A DNA stretch of 64,000 nt. Source: Glaciecola sp. GTDB taxonomy: Bacteria > Pseudomonadota > Gammaproteobacteria > Enterobacterales > Alteromonadaceae. Position 1 is the stretch's first letter. Each line of letters opens with the position of its first letter. The translations under genes and the position numbers were made by a program. This document shows, one piece after another, positions 1-8,634 of this stretch. The stretch is from NCBI GenBank assembly GCA_018623155.1, contig JAAZVZ010000001.1, positions 158,437 to 222,436 on the forward strand. The letters run 5' to 3'. A model generated the notes under the pieces. That model had not been told where the DNA came from, did no database searches, and saw only the letters and a list, made by a program, of their open reading frames with translations.

Positions 1-1502
1 ACAACAGGTGCTGGACCATAGTTCACTAAATCTGTTTCCCATGCGCCACCAGCGGCCTCATCTGCTTCAATCTTAAATTTCCAGACAGATGCTGGATCAG
101 CAGGTGCACTGGTTACCTTTAAGTCAAAGGTCACATAACCGCCATCTATCATGCCGAGTGCATTATGAGGTGTTGCACGCGCTGGAGATGATGGATCCGG
201 ATCCAAGAATAATGAGCGAGTGATGAAGCCAAACACAGTACCATCGTTGCCATTTGCAACTTGGAACTCGTATACGTTACCACGGTCAGCATCGTCAGCA
301 ACTAATGCTGGAGTAGAACCGCCACAGCAATCCCACGCAACCCAGTTAGTGTCTACAACATCATCGAAAATGGTGATTGGGTCAGGCGCACCAGGGTTTA
401 ATGTCGGGCTTGGTGCTCTACCTTGGACTAAGAAACCACCATCTTCGGCATCTACATCATAACCTGGCGCAACGGTTTCACATCCACGACCTGTTTCTGG
501 ATCAGCACCACATTCATACACACGAACATAATCGATTTCATAGGTCTGACCTGCTCCAGCGAACATGGTTGCATCCACGCCACCTTCGTTCACTGAACTA
601 GGCCAGCTGCCGCCAACTGCTAAGTTAAGTATCATGTAAAAGTTTTGGTCAAAAGGTGCAGAAGAGTAATCTGTTTCTAAGTTACCTGTAACAATGTCAT
701 ATAACTCAGCATACCATCCGCGATGAGATAAACCCAAAATAGTACCATCAGAGGAGGTACGTAACTGAGATTGGCGTTGAACTGCGTATAATTCGTTGTT
801 GAAATACCAACGCATTTCGCCTTCTTGCCACTCAAGAGCATAGGTATTAAACGAGTCACCTGGATTTGTCTCAGGGGTATGAGCTGCACCTGAGAAGTCA
901 CTACCTGGGCCAGCACCATAATGGATAGTACCATAAATATTTGTTTCAGGAGTGCCATCTGCTCGAGCAGCACCTAAGTTTACTGCTTCAACAATGTCGA
1001 TTTCGCCAGATTTTGGCCAGTTACCATAGACAGAATCAGTTGGCATCATCCAAAATGCAGGCCAAGTTCCTTGACCTTTTGGTAACTTAGCACGCATTTC
1101 AATACGTCCGTATTTAAAGTCACCTTTATAACGAGTAGTCATGCGTGCAGAGGTATAATCGTTATCTTGATCTCCCGCTGCGCCGTCATTTAATTTTGCA
1201 ACTATTTTTAAAGTACCTTCAGATACGAACGAGTTTTCGTCTGAATCTGTGTAGCATTGTAACTCTTGGTTACCGCCACCATCACAGTTGACTTCATGCG
1301 TCCATTTGCGCGAATCGATAGCTGAGCCATCAAATTCATCTGACCAGACTAGTTGCCAGTCATCAACAGGTTGATTAGGAGTTACCACCGACAAATTTGT
1401 CGAGGTAGCAGAACTGCTATCGCTGCCGCCGCCACAACCGGCGATGGTTGCCGCTGCGACTAATATAGCAATTCTTGATGTATTCAAGATTGATTTATTC
1501 AT
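1..1502 (-). CDS. GH16 endo-beta-1,3-glucanase (laminarinase-like) lipoprotein, 3' end outside window
   Basis: Reading frame open from an ATG at 1502 to the window edge (500 codons seen, no stop). The N-terminus is a lipoprotein signal with lipobox TIAG-C (Cys23) followed by a Gly/Ser-rich linker. A GH16 catalytic domain spans about residues 50-290 and carries the family motif EIDIVE (E167, D169, E172; nucleophile and acid/base glutamates) after a WPAFWMMP stretch. A second beta-rich module rich in Asp/Gly follows from about residue 300 and may be carbohydrate binding; I cannot name its family. Family knowledge says cleavage of beta-1,3-glucans such as laminarin; surface anchoring is inferred from the lipobox. 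Two operator palindromes lie upstream. The substrate could instead be another beta-glucan or a galactan, since GH16 is broad. Confidence 0.88.
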   Translation of the reverse strand, partial: MNKSILNTSRIAILVAAATIAGCGGGSDSSSATSTNLSVVTPNQPVDDWQLVWSDEFDGSAIDSRKWTHEVNCDGGGNQELQCYTDSDENSFVSEGTLKIVAKLNDGAAGDQDNDYTSARMTTRYKGDFKYGRIEMRAKLPKGQGTWPAFWMMPTDSVYGNWPKSGEIDIVEAVNLGAARADGTPETNIYGTIHYGAGPGSDFSGAAHTPETNPGDSFNTYALEWQEGEMRWYFNNELYAVQRQSQLRTSSDGTILGLSHRGWYAELYDIVTGNLETDYSSAPFDQNFYMILNLAVGGSWPSSVNEGGVDATMFAGAGQTYEIDYVRVYECGADPETGRGCETVAPGYDVDAEDGGFLVQGRAPSPTLNPGAPDPITIFDDVVDTNWVAWDCCGGSTPALVADDADRGNVYEFQVANGNDGTVFGFITRSLFLDPDPSSPARATPHNALGMIDGGYVTFDLKVTSAPADPASVWKFKIEADEAAGGAWETDLVNYGPAPV

Positions 1503-1547
1503 TGTTATGCCCATTACAAACAGTGGTTGTTTTTGTGTGCTTAGAAT

Positions 1548-1561
1548 TGTAAGCGCTTTCA
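1548..1561. promoter_or_regulatory. LacI-family-type operator, proximal
   Basis: TGTAAGCGCTTTCA is a near-perfect palindrome around the AGCGCT core, the shape typical of LacI-family carbohydrate regulators. It lies 46 bases upstream of the GH16 start codon. A second copy lies 48 bases further upstream. The regulator is not in this window. Confidence 0.65.
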
Positions 1562-1595
1562 CCTATTTTCCAAAAAATAAGCGACTTTACAAAAA

Positions 1596-1609
1596 TGTAA
1601 GCGCTTCCA
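1596..1609. promoter_or_regulatory. LacI-family-type operator, distal
   Basis: TGTAAGCGCTTCCA repeats the proximal site with one changed base. The centre-to-centre spacing of 48 bp would allow two dimers, or a looped tetramer, to act on the GH16 promoter. Nothing else recognisable lies in the 282-base gap 1503-1784. Confidence 0.6.
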
Positions 1610-1784
1610 CCATCGGATTATAACCTGATTAATGTAAAGATCAATATCCAATGTTAAAAAAAGGTAACAAGTATTTAACGAAAAAGTATGCGCGGAATTT
1701 TTATTAACAAGCTGATTACCGCTATTGTTATTTAGTATGCCTTCATTCATACTGGCATTGAATTGTTTACAGTAGAGCTTGAAC

Positions 1785-2021
1785 ATGACACAGCATCAAC
1801 CGAATAATCCATTGCACGGTATTAAATTGGCACAGATAGTCACTGAGCTTCAGGCTCATTTCGGTTGGTATGCCCTGTATGCTCGCGTTCGAATCAATTG
1901 TTTTAGTAATGACCCTTCTATCAAATCATCTTTAAAATTTTTGCGGCGAACACCTTGGGCGAGAGAGAAGGTTGAAAATTTGTATGTAGAAACATTCTGC
2001 GAAAAAAAAGGGAGCAATTAG
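1785..2021 (+). CDS. VF530 / DUF2132 family DNA-binding protein
   Basis: A 78-residue protein whose NPLHGI...GW...INCF...[22 protein letters not shown] signature, in pieces, is that of the VF530 (DUF2132) family, a small helical fold thought to bind DNA. The ATG at 1785 is preferred over an in-frame TTG at 1779 because the family normally begins just before the NPLHG segment; neither has a strong ribosome binding site. The stop codon lies in the loop of the downstream terminator. The cellular role of the family is not established, and the neighbours do not suggest one. Confidence 0.85.
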   Translation: MTQHQPNNPLHGIKLAQIVTELQAHFGWYALYARVRINCFSNDPSIKSSLKFLRRTPWAREKVENLYVETFCEKKGSN

Positions 2022-2032
2022 CTCCCTTTTTT
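2006..2032. terminator. bidirectional rho-independent terminator
   Basis: Hairpin AAAAGGGAGC / GCTCCCTTTT with loop AATTA, flanked by A and T runs on both sides. It ends the VF530 gene (whose stop codon is in the loop) and also gnd, whose stop codon lies at 2031. Confidence 0.85.
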
Positions 2033-3503
2033 ATACATCGTAAGTTGTTGATGCGGTATCGCCACCGCGTCCAGTCCAGTTGGTATGGTGGAATTCACCT
2101 CGCGGACCGTCTAGGCGCTCATAAGTATGCGCGCCAAAATAGTCACGCTGCGCTTGCAACAAGTTAGCTGGTAAACGAGCTGTACGATACGAATCAAAAT
2201 AGTTCAACGCAGCGGATAAGCAAGGGGTTGGGATCCCAACACTAATCGATTGACTAAGGACTTGACGCAAACCGCTTTGTGCATTTTGAATCGTCTCGCT
2301 AAAATACGGATCCAACAATAAATTAGAAAGTTCTGGATTATTGTCATAAGCAACTTTGATATTATCAAGGAACGCAGAACGAATAATGCATCCGCCACGC
2401 CACATTAATGCGATACCACCATAGTTAAGGTGCCAGCCAAACTCTTTGGCGGCTTCGGTCATCAAATCATAGCCTTGGGCATAAGAAATCATTTTCGCCA
2501 TTAACAACGCTTGGCGTAAACTTTCTAAAAAGGCTTGTTTGTCGCCCGTAAATTGGATTTTCGCGGGCCCTGAAAGAACCGATGAAGCGGCTACACGGGC
2601 GTCTTTTTGGGCACTAATGCAACGAGCAAATACCGATTCAGCGATTAAGGTCAAGGGAATCCCCAACTCCAAGGCCGTCACCCCGGTCCATTTCCCGGTA
2701 CCTTTTTGCCCCGCAGTATCAAGGATCTTTTCGACCAAAGGAGCACCGTCAGTATCTTTATAACGACAAATATCAATGCTGATATCAATTAAATAAGAAT
2801 CGAGCTCAGTCTTCGACCACGCTTCTAGTACATCAGCGATTTCGTCTGAATTCAAACCGACCACGTCATGCATAATATGATAAGCCTCACAAATCAGCTG
2901 CATGTCACCGTATTCGATACCGTTGTGTACCATTTTGACAAAGTGGCCAGCGCCGTCTTCACCGACCCAGTCACAACATGGCGCCTCTTCACCGGTCGCA
3001 GTATCGGTTACTTTGGCTGAGATGTTTTGGAAAATTTCTTTCACACTTTCCCATGCTTCAGGTGCGCCGCCTGGCATAATTGAAGGACCGGTTAACGCAC
3101 CTTCTTCACCACCTGAAACGCCAGTACCAATAAAGTGTAAGCCTTTTTCACGTAAATACTGAGTGCGTCGATTGGTATCTGGATAATGCGTGTTGCCGCC
3201 ATCAATGATGATGTCACCGGGTTCTAAATGGGGGATGAGCTTTTCGATAAAATCATCAACTGGTTGGCCAGCTTTAACCATTAGCATGACCTTGCGGGGT
3301 TTTTCTAAAGACGCAACAAACTCTGGTATGTCCCTAGCGCCACGGATCGTTTTATCTTGAGCACGACCGTTTAAAAACTTTTCAACTTTGTCATAAGAAC
3401 GATTAAATGCGGTGACTGTATAGCCCTTGGATGCCATATTTAAAATGAGGTTTTCCCCCATCACTGCCAAACCAACTAGACCAATATCAGACAATGCTTT
3501 CAT
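2031..3503 (-). CDS. gnd: 6-phosphogluconate dehydrogenase, decarboxylating
   Basis: A 490-residue enzyme of the oxidative pentose phosphate pathway that converts 6-phosphogluconate to ribulose 5-phosphate with reduction of NADP. The N-terminus has the Rossmann motif GLVGLAVMGENL, then IIDGGN and the substrate-binding GTGVSGGEEGA and KMVHNGIEYGDMQ segments (catalytic Lys and Asn); the C-terminal helical domain ends with THYERLDGPRGEFHHTNWTGRGG. Length is slightly above the usual 468-485. The ATG at 3503 follows GGAG with normal spacing. Its partner gene, a fructokinase, is 105 bases upstream on the same strand, so the two may be co-transcribed. Confidence 0.95.
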   Translation of the reverse strand: MKALSDIGLVGLAVMGENLILNMASKGYTVTAFNRSYDKVEKFLNGRAQDKTIRGARDIPEFVASLEKPRKVMLMVKAGQPVDDFIEKLIPHLEPGDIIIDGGNTHYPDTNRRTQYLREKGLHFIGTGVSGGEEGALTGPSIMPGGAPEAWESVKEIFQNISAKVTDTATGEEAPCCDWVGEDGAGHFVKMVHNGIEYGDMQLICEAYHIMHDVVGLNSDEIADVLEAWSKTELDSYLIDISIDICRYKDTDGAPLVEKILDTAGQKGTGKWTGVTALELGIPLTLIAESVFARCISAQKDARVAASSVLSGPAKIQFTGDKQAFLESLRQALLMAKMISYAQGYDLMTEAAKEFGWHLNYGGIALMWRGGCIIRSAFLDNIKVAYDNNPELSNLLLDPYFSETIQNAQSGLRQVLSQSISVGIPTPCLSAALNYFDSYRTARLPANLLQAQRDYFGAHTYERLDGPRGEFHHTNWTGRGGDTASTTYDV

Positions 3504-3608
3504 GCATGTGCTCCAAACCAATGAAATAAGGAATAAAAAGATGCGTAATTATGACGTAATCACGCATCTAACACAAACAAATCGAATATTGAATATAGCT
3601 ATGCTGAA

Positions 3609-4583
3609 TCAGCTGTCTGTTTTTTCTACAAATACAGTTGAATTAACATCGTCCAAGGTTGGTAATGCGGTCATAGCGCCCAGTTTGGAACAGACTAGAC
3701 CTCCTACTTTTGAGGCAAATTGAACGTATTGAGTGAGGTGCTCTTGGTCAGTATGCCAACCTTGTACCGACACCTGATATAGGATTGCACCGATAAAGGC
3801 ATCTCCAGCACCGGTGGTATCTTGCACCTCTATTTGATAGGGAGGAACGGTAAAATGTCCATTATGCGTAGCCACATAACACCCCTTACTCCCTAAGGTC
3901 ACAAAAACCACTTCTGGGCCTTTGTCTAATAATTGTTGAGCGCCTTGTGCAATGTCTTGTTCGTCTGTCAGTATTGTCAGCTCCTCATCACTGACTTTGA
4001 CCACGTTGGCTTTTTCAAGGAAAGGTTGGCAATGCGCAACAAACTCTTTTTCGTGTCCAGCCCAAAACGCATCCCGATAGTTCGGATCAAAACTAATAAA
4101 ATTCCCTTTATCTTTGACGCTGTCTAATACAATGCGATAGGTTTCTTTAAGTGCGCCTGGTAAAAAACAAGTCGCCGCCCCAAAGTGATACAAACCACCG
4201 CGATTGATCATATCCAACAACTCATCGTTAAGTTGTAGATCCGCATCTGCACCTCGATTGAACACAAAATCGCGTTCTCCGTCCTCGGCTAAGGCAACAA
4301 ATGCGAGCGTTGTCGGTCGGTCTGAACGTTGTAACAAATCAGTATCCACCCCGAATTGAGTAATGTAATCAGCCAAAAAATTGCCAAAAGGGTCCGTTCC
4401 CACGGCTCCGACAAAATGCGCATTACCTCCTAGACGCGCAGCCGCTGCAGCAACATTAGCAGGGGCTCCGCCTGGTTTTTTTAAAAAATTTTCACCTATG
4501 GATAAGTCTGTCCCTTTGTCGGTACATACAAAATCAATCAGTAACTCGCCAATACAGTAAATTGCTTTCACTTTTTTATTCAC
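3609..4583 (-). CDS. PfkB-family fructokinase
   Basis: A 324-residue sugar kinase of the ribokinase/PfkB family. It shows the N-terminal glycine-rich KKPGGAPANVAAAAARLGG signature and the C-terminal DTTGAGDAFIGA signature that holds the catalytic aspartate. Sequence flavour is that of fructokinases (fructose to fructose 6-phosphate). The reading frame begins with GTG at 4583; another in-frame GTG lies at 4571, and neither has a clear ribosome binding site. An 18-bp palindrome 55 bases upstream is a likely operator. Located just before gnd, it would feed hexose phosphate into central metabolism. Exact sugar is inferred; a related 2-keto sugar is possible. Confidence 0.85.
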   Translation of the reverse strand: MNKKVKAIYCIGELLIDFVCTDKGTDLSIGENFLKKPGGAPANVAAAAARLGGNAHFVGAVGTDPFGNFLADYITQFGVDTDLLQRSDRPTTLAFVALAEDGERDFVFNRGADADLQLNDELLDMINRGGLYHFGAATCFLPGALKETYRIVLDSVKDKGNFISFDPNYRDAFWAGHEKEFVAHCQPFLEKANVVKVSDEELTILTDEQDIAQGAQQLLDKGPEVVFVTLGSKGCYVATHNGHFTVPPYQIEVQDTTGAGDAFIGAILYQVSVQGWHTDQEHLTQYVQFASKVGGLVCSKLGAMTALPTLDDVNSTVFVEKTDS

Positions 4584-4638
4584 TCAAAATTGAACACACA
4601 GTGCTAAACTAACAATTATTTAACACAGTTACAAGCAA

Positions 4639-4656
4639 AACTTAATCGATTAAGTT
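4639..4656. promoter_or_regulatory. perfect 18-bp palindrome, probable sugar-regulator operator
   Basis: AACTTAATCGATTAAGTT is a perfect palindrome with an AATCGATT centre, resembling operators of LacI-family fructose/sucrose regulators (Cra, ScrR type). It lies in the 89-base gap between the divergent fructokinase and AlkC genes and most plausibly controls the fructokinase. Confidence 0.6.
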
Positions 4657-4672
4657 ACTTTAAGAATTTACT

Positions 4673-5824
4673 ATGCCAAAGTCTTTCAAACAACAGTATA
4701 ACCATCAATCCATTAGGGCTCTTGGCAAAACAATAAGCACTAATTATCCTGATTTCCCACTTGACAATTTTGTCCATGAAGCAAGTCATAAAATCGAATC
4801 TTTGGAGTTTAAGGCGCGTTCACAACAAATTACTCAAGCCTTAGTCAACCATTTACCGCACGATTTTGCTGATGCTATTGCGACCTTAATGGCCTCACTG
4901 GCGCCCGATTTTGACGCGTTAGGAGTGGATGCAGCGCAAGCAGGCTGGACTATCCAAGATTTTACTCCTCAAGGCATCTCAGGTTGGATGATTATGCCTT
5001 GTGCGGACTTTGTTGCGCATAGAGGACGAACAGATGAGTATTTTGAATTAAGTATGACAGCGCTAGAAGCCATGACCAGCAGGTTCAGCTCAGAATTTGC
5101 TATCCGACCTTTTTTACGAACGTTTCCCAAGCGCACTCTCGAGCAATGTTTACATTGGACAAAGCACCCTAATCAGCACGTTCGACGCCTAGCTTCGGAA
5201 GGGACAAGACCGGTGTTACCTTGGGGGATCAAACTCCCAGAACTGGGTGCAGATCCAAAGTTAAGCTTACCAATATTGGATGCATTAAAAGACGACCCTA
5301 GTGATTATGTACGAAAATCCGTTGCTAACCATCTAAACGATCACTGTAAGCTTCATCCTGATTGGGTGTGTGCTACAGCAACATCATGGTGGCAACTTGA
5401 TAAAGCCAGACAACGTTTACTCAAACATGGATGTCGCACCTTGCTTAAACAAGGTCATATTCAAACCTTGGCACTATTCGGTTTTGGTGGGGTACAAGCC
5501 AATGTACAACTCTCATTATCCAGAAAAACCGTTATAATGGGGGAGTCATTAGACATTAATCTTTCCATTCAAAGTCATTCAACTGAACCACAATTATTGA
5601 TGATTGATTACATTGTTTGGCATCAAAAAGCCAATGGCACAAAAAGCCCCAAAGTATTCAAATGGAAAGAAATCCTACTCACTGCTGATCAGGCCGTAGA
5701 GATTGTCAAAACCCATAACATCAAACCCATTACCACCCGCAAATACTACTCTGGTCAGCATTCTATAGAGATACAAATCAATGGGCGAGTGTGTGGTTGG
5801 GCGGATTTTATGCTCCAATGTTAA
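4673..5824 (+). CDS. AlkC-type DNA alkylation repair glycosylase
   Basis: A 383-residue protein of the AlkC/AlkD HEAT-repeat superfamily, which excises alkylated bases such as 3-methyladenine or 3-methylcytosine. Helical repeats fill about residues 1-265, with characteristic segments IRPFLRTFPKRTLEQCLHW, HPNQHVRRLASEGTRPVLPW and DPSDYVRKSVANHLND. From about residue 270 the sequence becomes beta-rich (VQLSLSRKTVIMGESLDINL and onward), which fits the C-terminal Ig-like domain known in one AlkC subgroup. The ATG at 4673 has no strong ribosome binding site. The stop codon overlaps that of the convergent amylase. Two further alkylation-repair genes (alkA, ogt) lie 20 kb away. Confidence 0.82.
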   Translation: MPKSFKQQYNHQSIRALGKTISTNYPDFPLDNFVHEASHKIESLEFKARSQQITQALVNHLPHDFADAIATLMASLAPDFDALGVDAAQAGWTIQDFTPQGISGWMIMPCADFVAHRGRTDEYFELSMTALEAMTSRFSSEFAIRPFLRTFPKRTLEQCLHWTKHPNQHVRRLASEGTRPVLPWGIKLPELGADPKLSLPILDALKDDPSDYVRKSVANHLNDHCKLHPDWVCATATSWWQLDKARQRLLKHGCRTLLKQGHIQTLALFGFGGVQANVQLSLSRKTVIMGESLDINLSIQSHSTEPQLLMIDYIVWHQKANGTKSPKVFKWKEILLTADQAVEIVKTHNIKPITTRKYYSGQHSIEIQINGRVCGWADFMLQC

Positions 5825-8106
5825 TCTGTTCGAATTTGCCACACACCGACAAAACCAGCTGGAAGTGTCATTGAACTTGCCCAGTTGACCATATCAGTTT
5901 GTAGTAAATTGGTTTCGATACCACTCAGGTTGTGAGTGAAAGATTGACTCTGATCGCTCACATTAATCAGCGTTAGATAAGTGATGGTTTCGGTACTGCG
6001 GGTAAATGCTAAAACCGGTTCACTCGCCTGAGTCAGGACCTGCATTATTCCAGTACTGAGCGTAGGATGCGCACTGCGCAATGCATACAAAGATTGATAC
6101 CAATAATACAACGACGAACTATCTAACTGCTGGGCTTCAACATTGTTCACAGAAGCATTTTGAGATAAAGCCCGAAACGGAGTACGCGTTGAAAATCCCG
6201 CATGTGTGACGTCGTTATTCCAACTCATAGGGGTACGTAAAGAAGCGTCTGGTTGCAAATTCGCTCCAGCGGCCATACCAATCTCTTCGCCATAGTAAGT
6301 ATATGGTTGTGAAGAGAGCAAAAGATACAATGCACTGGCCAGCCGATATTGTGTCATGTCACCATTGAGCTGGTTATACACACGGTCACCTGCAAAAAAG
6401 TCGTGATTGGCCAAAATCATCGGCATTTGATCTCGACGAGCCTGACTGAGCTCATTAATTAATCCAGCGGAAATTCTGCGATTGCGAACACTCTCCAAAA
6501 TAGTATGCCCAGCACTGAAGTTAAACGCGTTTACACAACTATCAGTTTGCGCCATATCGCGAAATTGCCCCGGCGCTTCACACACAATATAGGCGTACGG
6601 ATAATCATCCAGTACAGAAGCCATCTCTCCCATGACGGTTAAATTTTGCGGTTGATTTTCAAGTTGGTTAATACCGTTCTCAACTAATACACCGACCGCA
6701 TCAAAGCGAAAACCATCCACCCCCAAATTGAGCCAAAAACGCATATTGTCTTTGTGATAATCCAATACTGCTTGATTGCGTAAATTAAAGTCTGGCATAC
6801 GCTCAGTAAAGGCACCGTAATACACTCCATAAGGACTGTTTCGCCAAGGCGTCCGCCCCCAAAGTTGCCAACGATTATCAACCGTATCATTCCAAATAAA
6901 CCAATCTCGCAACGGATGATTCGGACTTGAGGCCGCATCTTGGAACAATGGATTTTGCGATGCTGCATGATTCATCACATAGTCAATGATGACTGCTATG
7001 CCTAACCGGTCTGCCTCATCGAGCAAATTCTGAAAATCAGCTAATGTGCCATAATCACTCTCTACATCTCGATAGTTTTGAGTCTCATAACCGTGATCAT
7101 TATCTGCCGACTCCATGATGGGCATCAACCAAAGTGCATTAATACCTAACTCTGCCAAATAGGGAAGTCGCTGGGTCAAACCGTTAAAATCTCCGACCCC
7201 ATCCCCATCAGAGTCTTGATAGCCACGGACATAAATCTCCATAAAATTAGCGCTTTGCCACCAATCATCTGCAATGTTTTTTTCTACGGGTAGTGGCTCA
7301 ATGGAAGAAAAATCAAGCTCCTCGCTTTCATTGCCAGTGTTTGCCATAACTTGAGCTAATGCCGCTCTTGCTTCCGCCTCAGTACTAAACGGAGTCGCCG
7401 TAATTCCAGGCCCTTCTGCCGCAACGCTATCCTCAGTGACCCAAACGGTATCGCCGAACGTCGCAGGAGTGAGGATCAAATCGTAATTCGGACTTTTTAG
7501 ATCCCCAAAATGCACAATAAAACTAAAAATTTGGTCTTCATCAACAATTGGTACTTCCCAATACGCATAATCGTTTTCCACACGGGTTGGGGGCATGGCA
7601 TTTTGCCAGGTCGTAACATACTCAGGATCGACTGAGTTGCCCCATAAATGCAAGCCCCAGCCTGTATAAAAACCACTAGAGTGAAGATAATAAATCTTCA
7701 TCGTGCGTATACTGGTATCCGGCGGTGGGATTTGAGTGACTGTCACAGCCAGTGTCTGTGAGGTTGTTTCACTCCCATCACTCACATCTATACGAGCGCT
7801 GTAAGTACCATTTTGCGCAACGGTAAACACAAATTGAGTCGTCACTCTACAATTGGTGACTTGGTGAGTTTCAGGCGATGCCCCCATCATCGTCAATGTA
7901 CATCCTAAGTTCGTGTTATCGCTGTCATCGACTTGCCAGTTTAATGTGATAAGTCCTTGTTCAGAGACGTTAGCAACATTGAATGCAGTGATTTCTGGCG
8001 CTTGATTAGACGGTGTGTTCTCTGGCAGGACGGAAACAGAGTCAGCACTGCCTCCACCACATGCCATAAGAGTCAACGTCATACAGAACAACAAAAATAC
8101 ACGCAT
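5821..8106 (-). CDS. GH13 alpha-amylase-family lipoprotein with CBM41-like module
   Basis: A 761-residue exported enzyme. The ATG at 8106 follows GGAGT and opens a lipoprotein signal (TLMA-C16 then GGGS). Order of parts: Ig/PKD-like about 35-125; pullulanase-associated CBM41-like module about 133-235 (IYYLHSSGFYTGWGLHLWG); GH13 barrel about 285-690. The four GH13 regions are present: DYVMNH (375-380), GFRFDAV with nucleophile D469, IVCEAP with acid/base E510, and LANHD with D569. A Ca-binding-like DSDGDGVGDFNGL precedes the barrel. It should hydrolyse alpha-1,4 (perhaps alpha-1,6) glucans at the cell surface; CBM41 is typical of pullulanases but the exact specificity cannot be read. A longer in-frame upstream extension is rejected because it would bury the signal peptide. 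Confidence 0.87.
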   Translation of the reverse strand: MRVFLLFCMTLTLMACGGGSADSVSVLPENTPSNQAPEITAFNVANVSEQGLITLNWQVDDSDNTNLGCTLTMMGASPETHQVTNCRVTTQFVFTVAQNGTYSARIDVSDGSETTSQTLAVTVTQIPPPDTSIRTMKIYYLHSSGFYTGWGLHLWGNSVDPEYVTTWQNAMPPTRVENDYAYWEVPIVDEDQIFSFIVHFGDLKSPNYDLILTPATFGDTVWVTEDSVAAEGPGITATPFSTEAEARAALAQVMANTGNESEELDFSSIEPLPVEKNIADDWWQSANFMEIYVRGYQDSDGDGVGDFNGLTQRLPYLAELGINALWLMPIMESADNDHGYETQNYRDVESDYGTLADFQNLLDEADRLGIAVIIDYVMNHAASQNPLFQDAASSPNHPLRDWFIWNDTVDNRWQLWGRTPWRNSPYGVYYGAFTERMPDFNLRNQAVLDYHKDNMRFWLNLGVDGFRFDAVGVLVENGINQLENQPQNLTVMGEMASVLDDYPYAYIVCEAPGQFRDMAQTDSCVNAFNFSAGHTILESVRNRRISAGLINELSQARRDQMPMILANHDFFAGDRVYNQLNGDMTQYRLASALYLLLSSQPYTYYGEEIGMAAGANLQPDASLRTPMSWNNDVTHAGFSTRTPFRALSQNASVNNVEAQQLDSSSLYYWYQSLYALRSAHPTLSTGIMQVLTQASEPVLAFTRSTETITYLTLINVSDQSQSFTHNLSGIETNLLQTDMVNWASSMTLPAGFVGVWQIRTD

Positions 8107-8130
8107 TTTTACTCCAAAATCTTTGCGCCT

Positions 8131-8143
8131 TGAAACGCTTTCA
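8131..8143. promoter_or_regulatory. possible LacI-family operator upstream of the amylase
   Basis: TGAAACGCTTTCA has TGAAA/TTTCA arms around CGC and is close to the TGTAAGCGCTTTCA sites of the GH16 gene. It lies 24 bases upstream of the amylase start and 38 bases from the divergent mgsA start. Confidence 0.45.
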
Positions 8144-8181
8144 TATATAAACATGATACATACTAACCATAACTTAAGATT

Positions 8182-8634
8182 ATGCAATATACGACCCATC
8201 AATCTCCAGAACAGAAACGCATTGCACTGGTAGCACATGACAATATGAAAGACACACTCGCCAAGTGGTGTTTAGACCATCGAGACCATCTTGCAAAACA
8301 TCAACTTTATGCAACGGGGACGACGGCAAAATTGATTGCAAATGTGGCTCAGCTAGAGTTGACTGCACTACTGAGTGGGCCGATGGGAGGCGATCAACAA
8401 ATTGGTGCAATGATCGCTGAACAAGCGTGTGACGTTTTGTTCTTTTTTTGGGACCCATTTGCAGCCATGCCACATGATCCTGATATCAAAGCGCTTCTAA
8501 GGATCGCTGCGGTATGGAACATTCCGGTTGCATGTAATCCAAGTACGGCGGATATGTTGATAAGCTCTCCTTTACTTAATCAAAGTTATACTTATCAACA
8601 CCCGGATTATTCTAGTTATCAAGCTAACCGTTAA
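8182..8634 (+). CDS. mgsA: methylglyoxal synthase
   Basis: A 150-residue enzyme converting dihydroxyacetone phosphate to methylglyoxal and phosphate, a glycolytic bypass under phosphate limitation or sugar-phosphate excess. Family landmarks: [21 protein letters not shown], the catalytic-loop [16 protein letters not shown] and [20 protein letters not shown], and the C-terminal [18 protein letters not shown]. Full family length. It starts 75 bases from the divergent amylase and ends in a stop codon overlapping that of glpK. Its substrate is a direct product of the neighbouring glycerol genes, so the location may be functional. Confidence 0.95.
   Translation: MQYTTHQSPEQKRIALVAHDNMKDTLAKWCLDHRDHLAKHQLYATGTTAKLIANVAQLELTALLSGPMGGDQQIGAMIAEQACDVLFFFWDPFAAMPHDPDIKALLRIAAVWNIPVACNPSTADMLISSPLLNQSYTYQHPDYSSYQANR

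Noticed and set aside
677..973. Minus-strand frame of 98 residues inside the GH16 gene
   Set aside because: Lies in another frame of the clearly coding GH16 reading frame and has no domain or start signal.
1559..1786. 75-residue minus-strand frame in the GH16 upstream region
   Set aside because: Covers the operator region; atypical composition, no ribosome binding site and no recognisable family.
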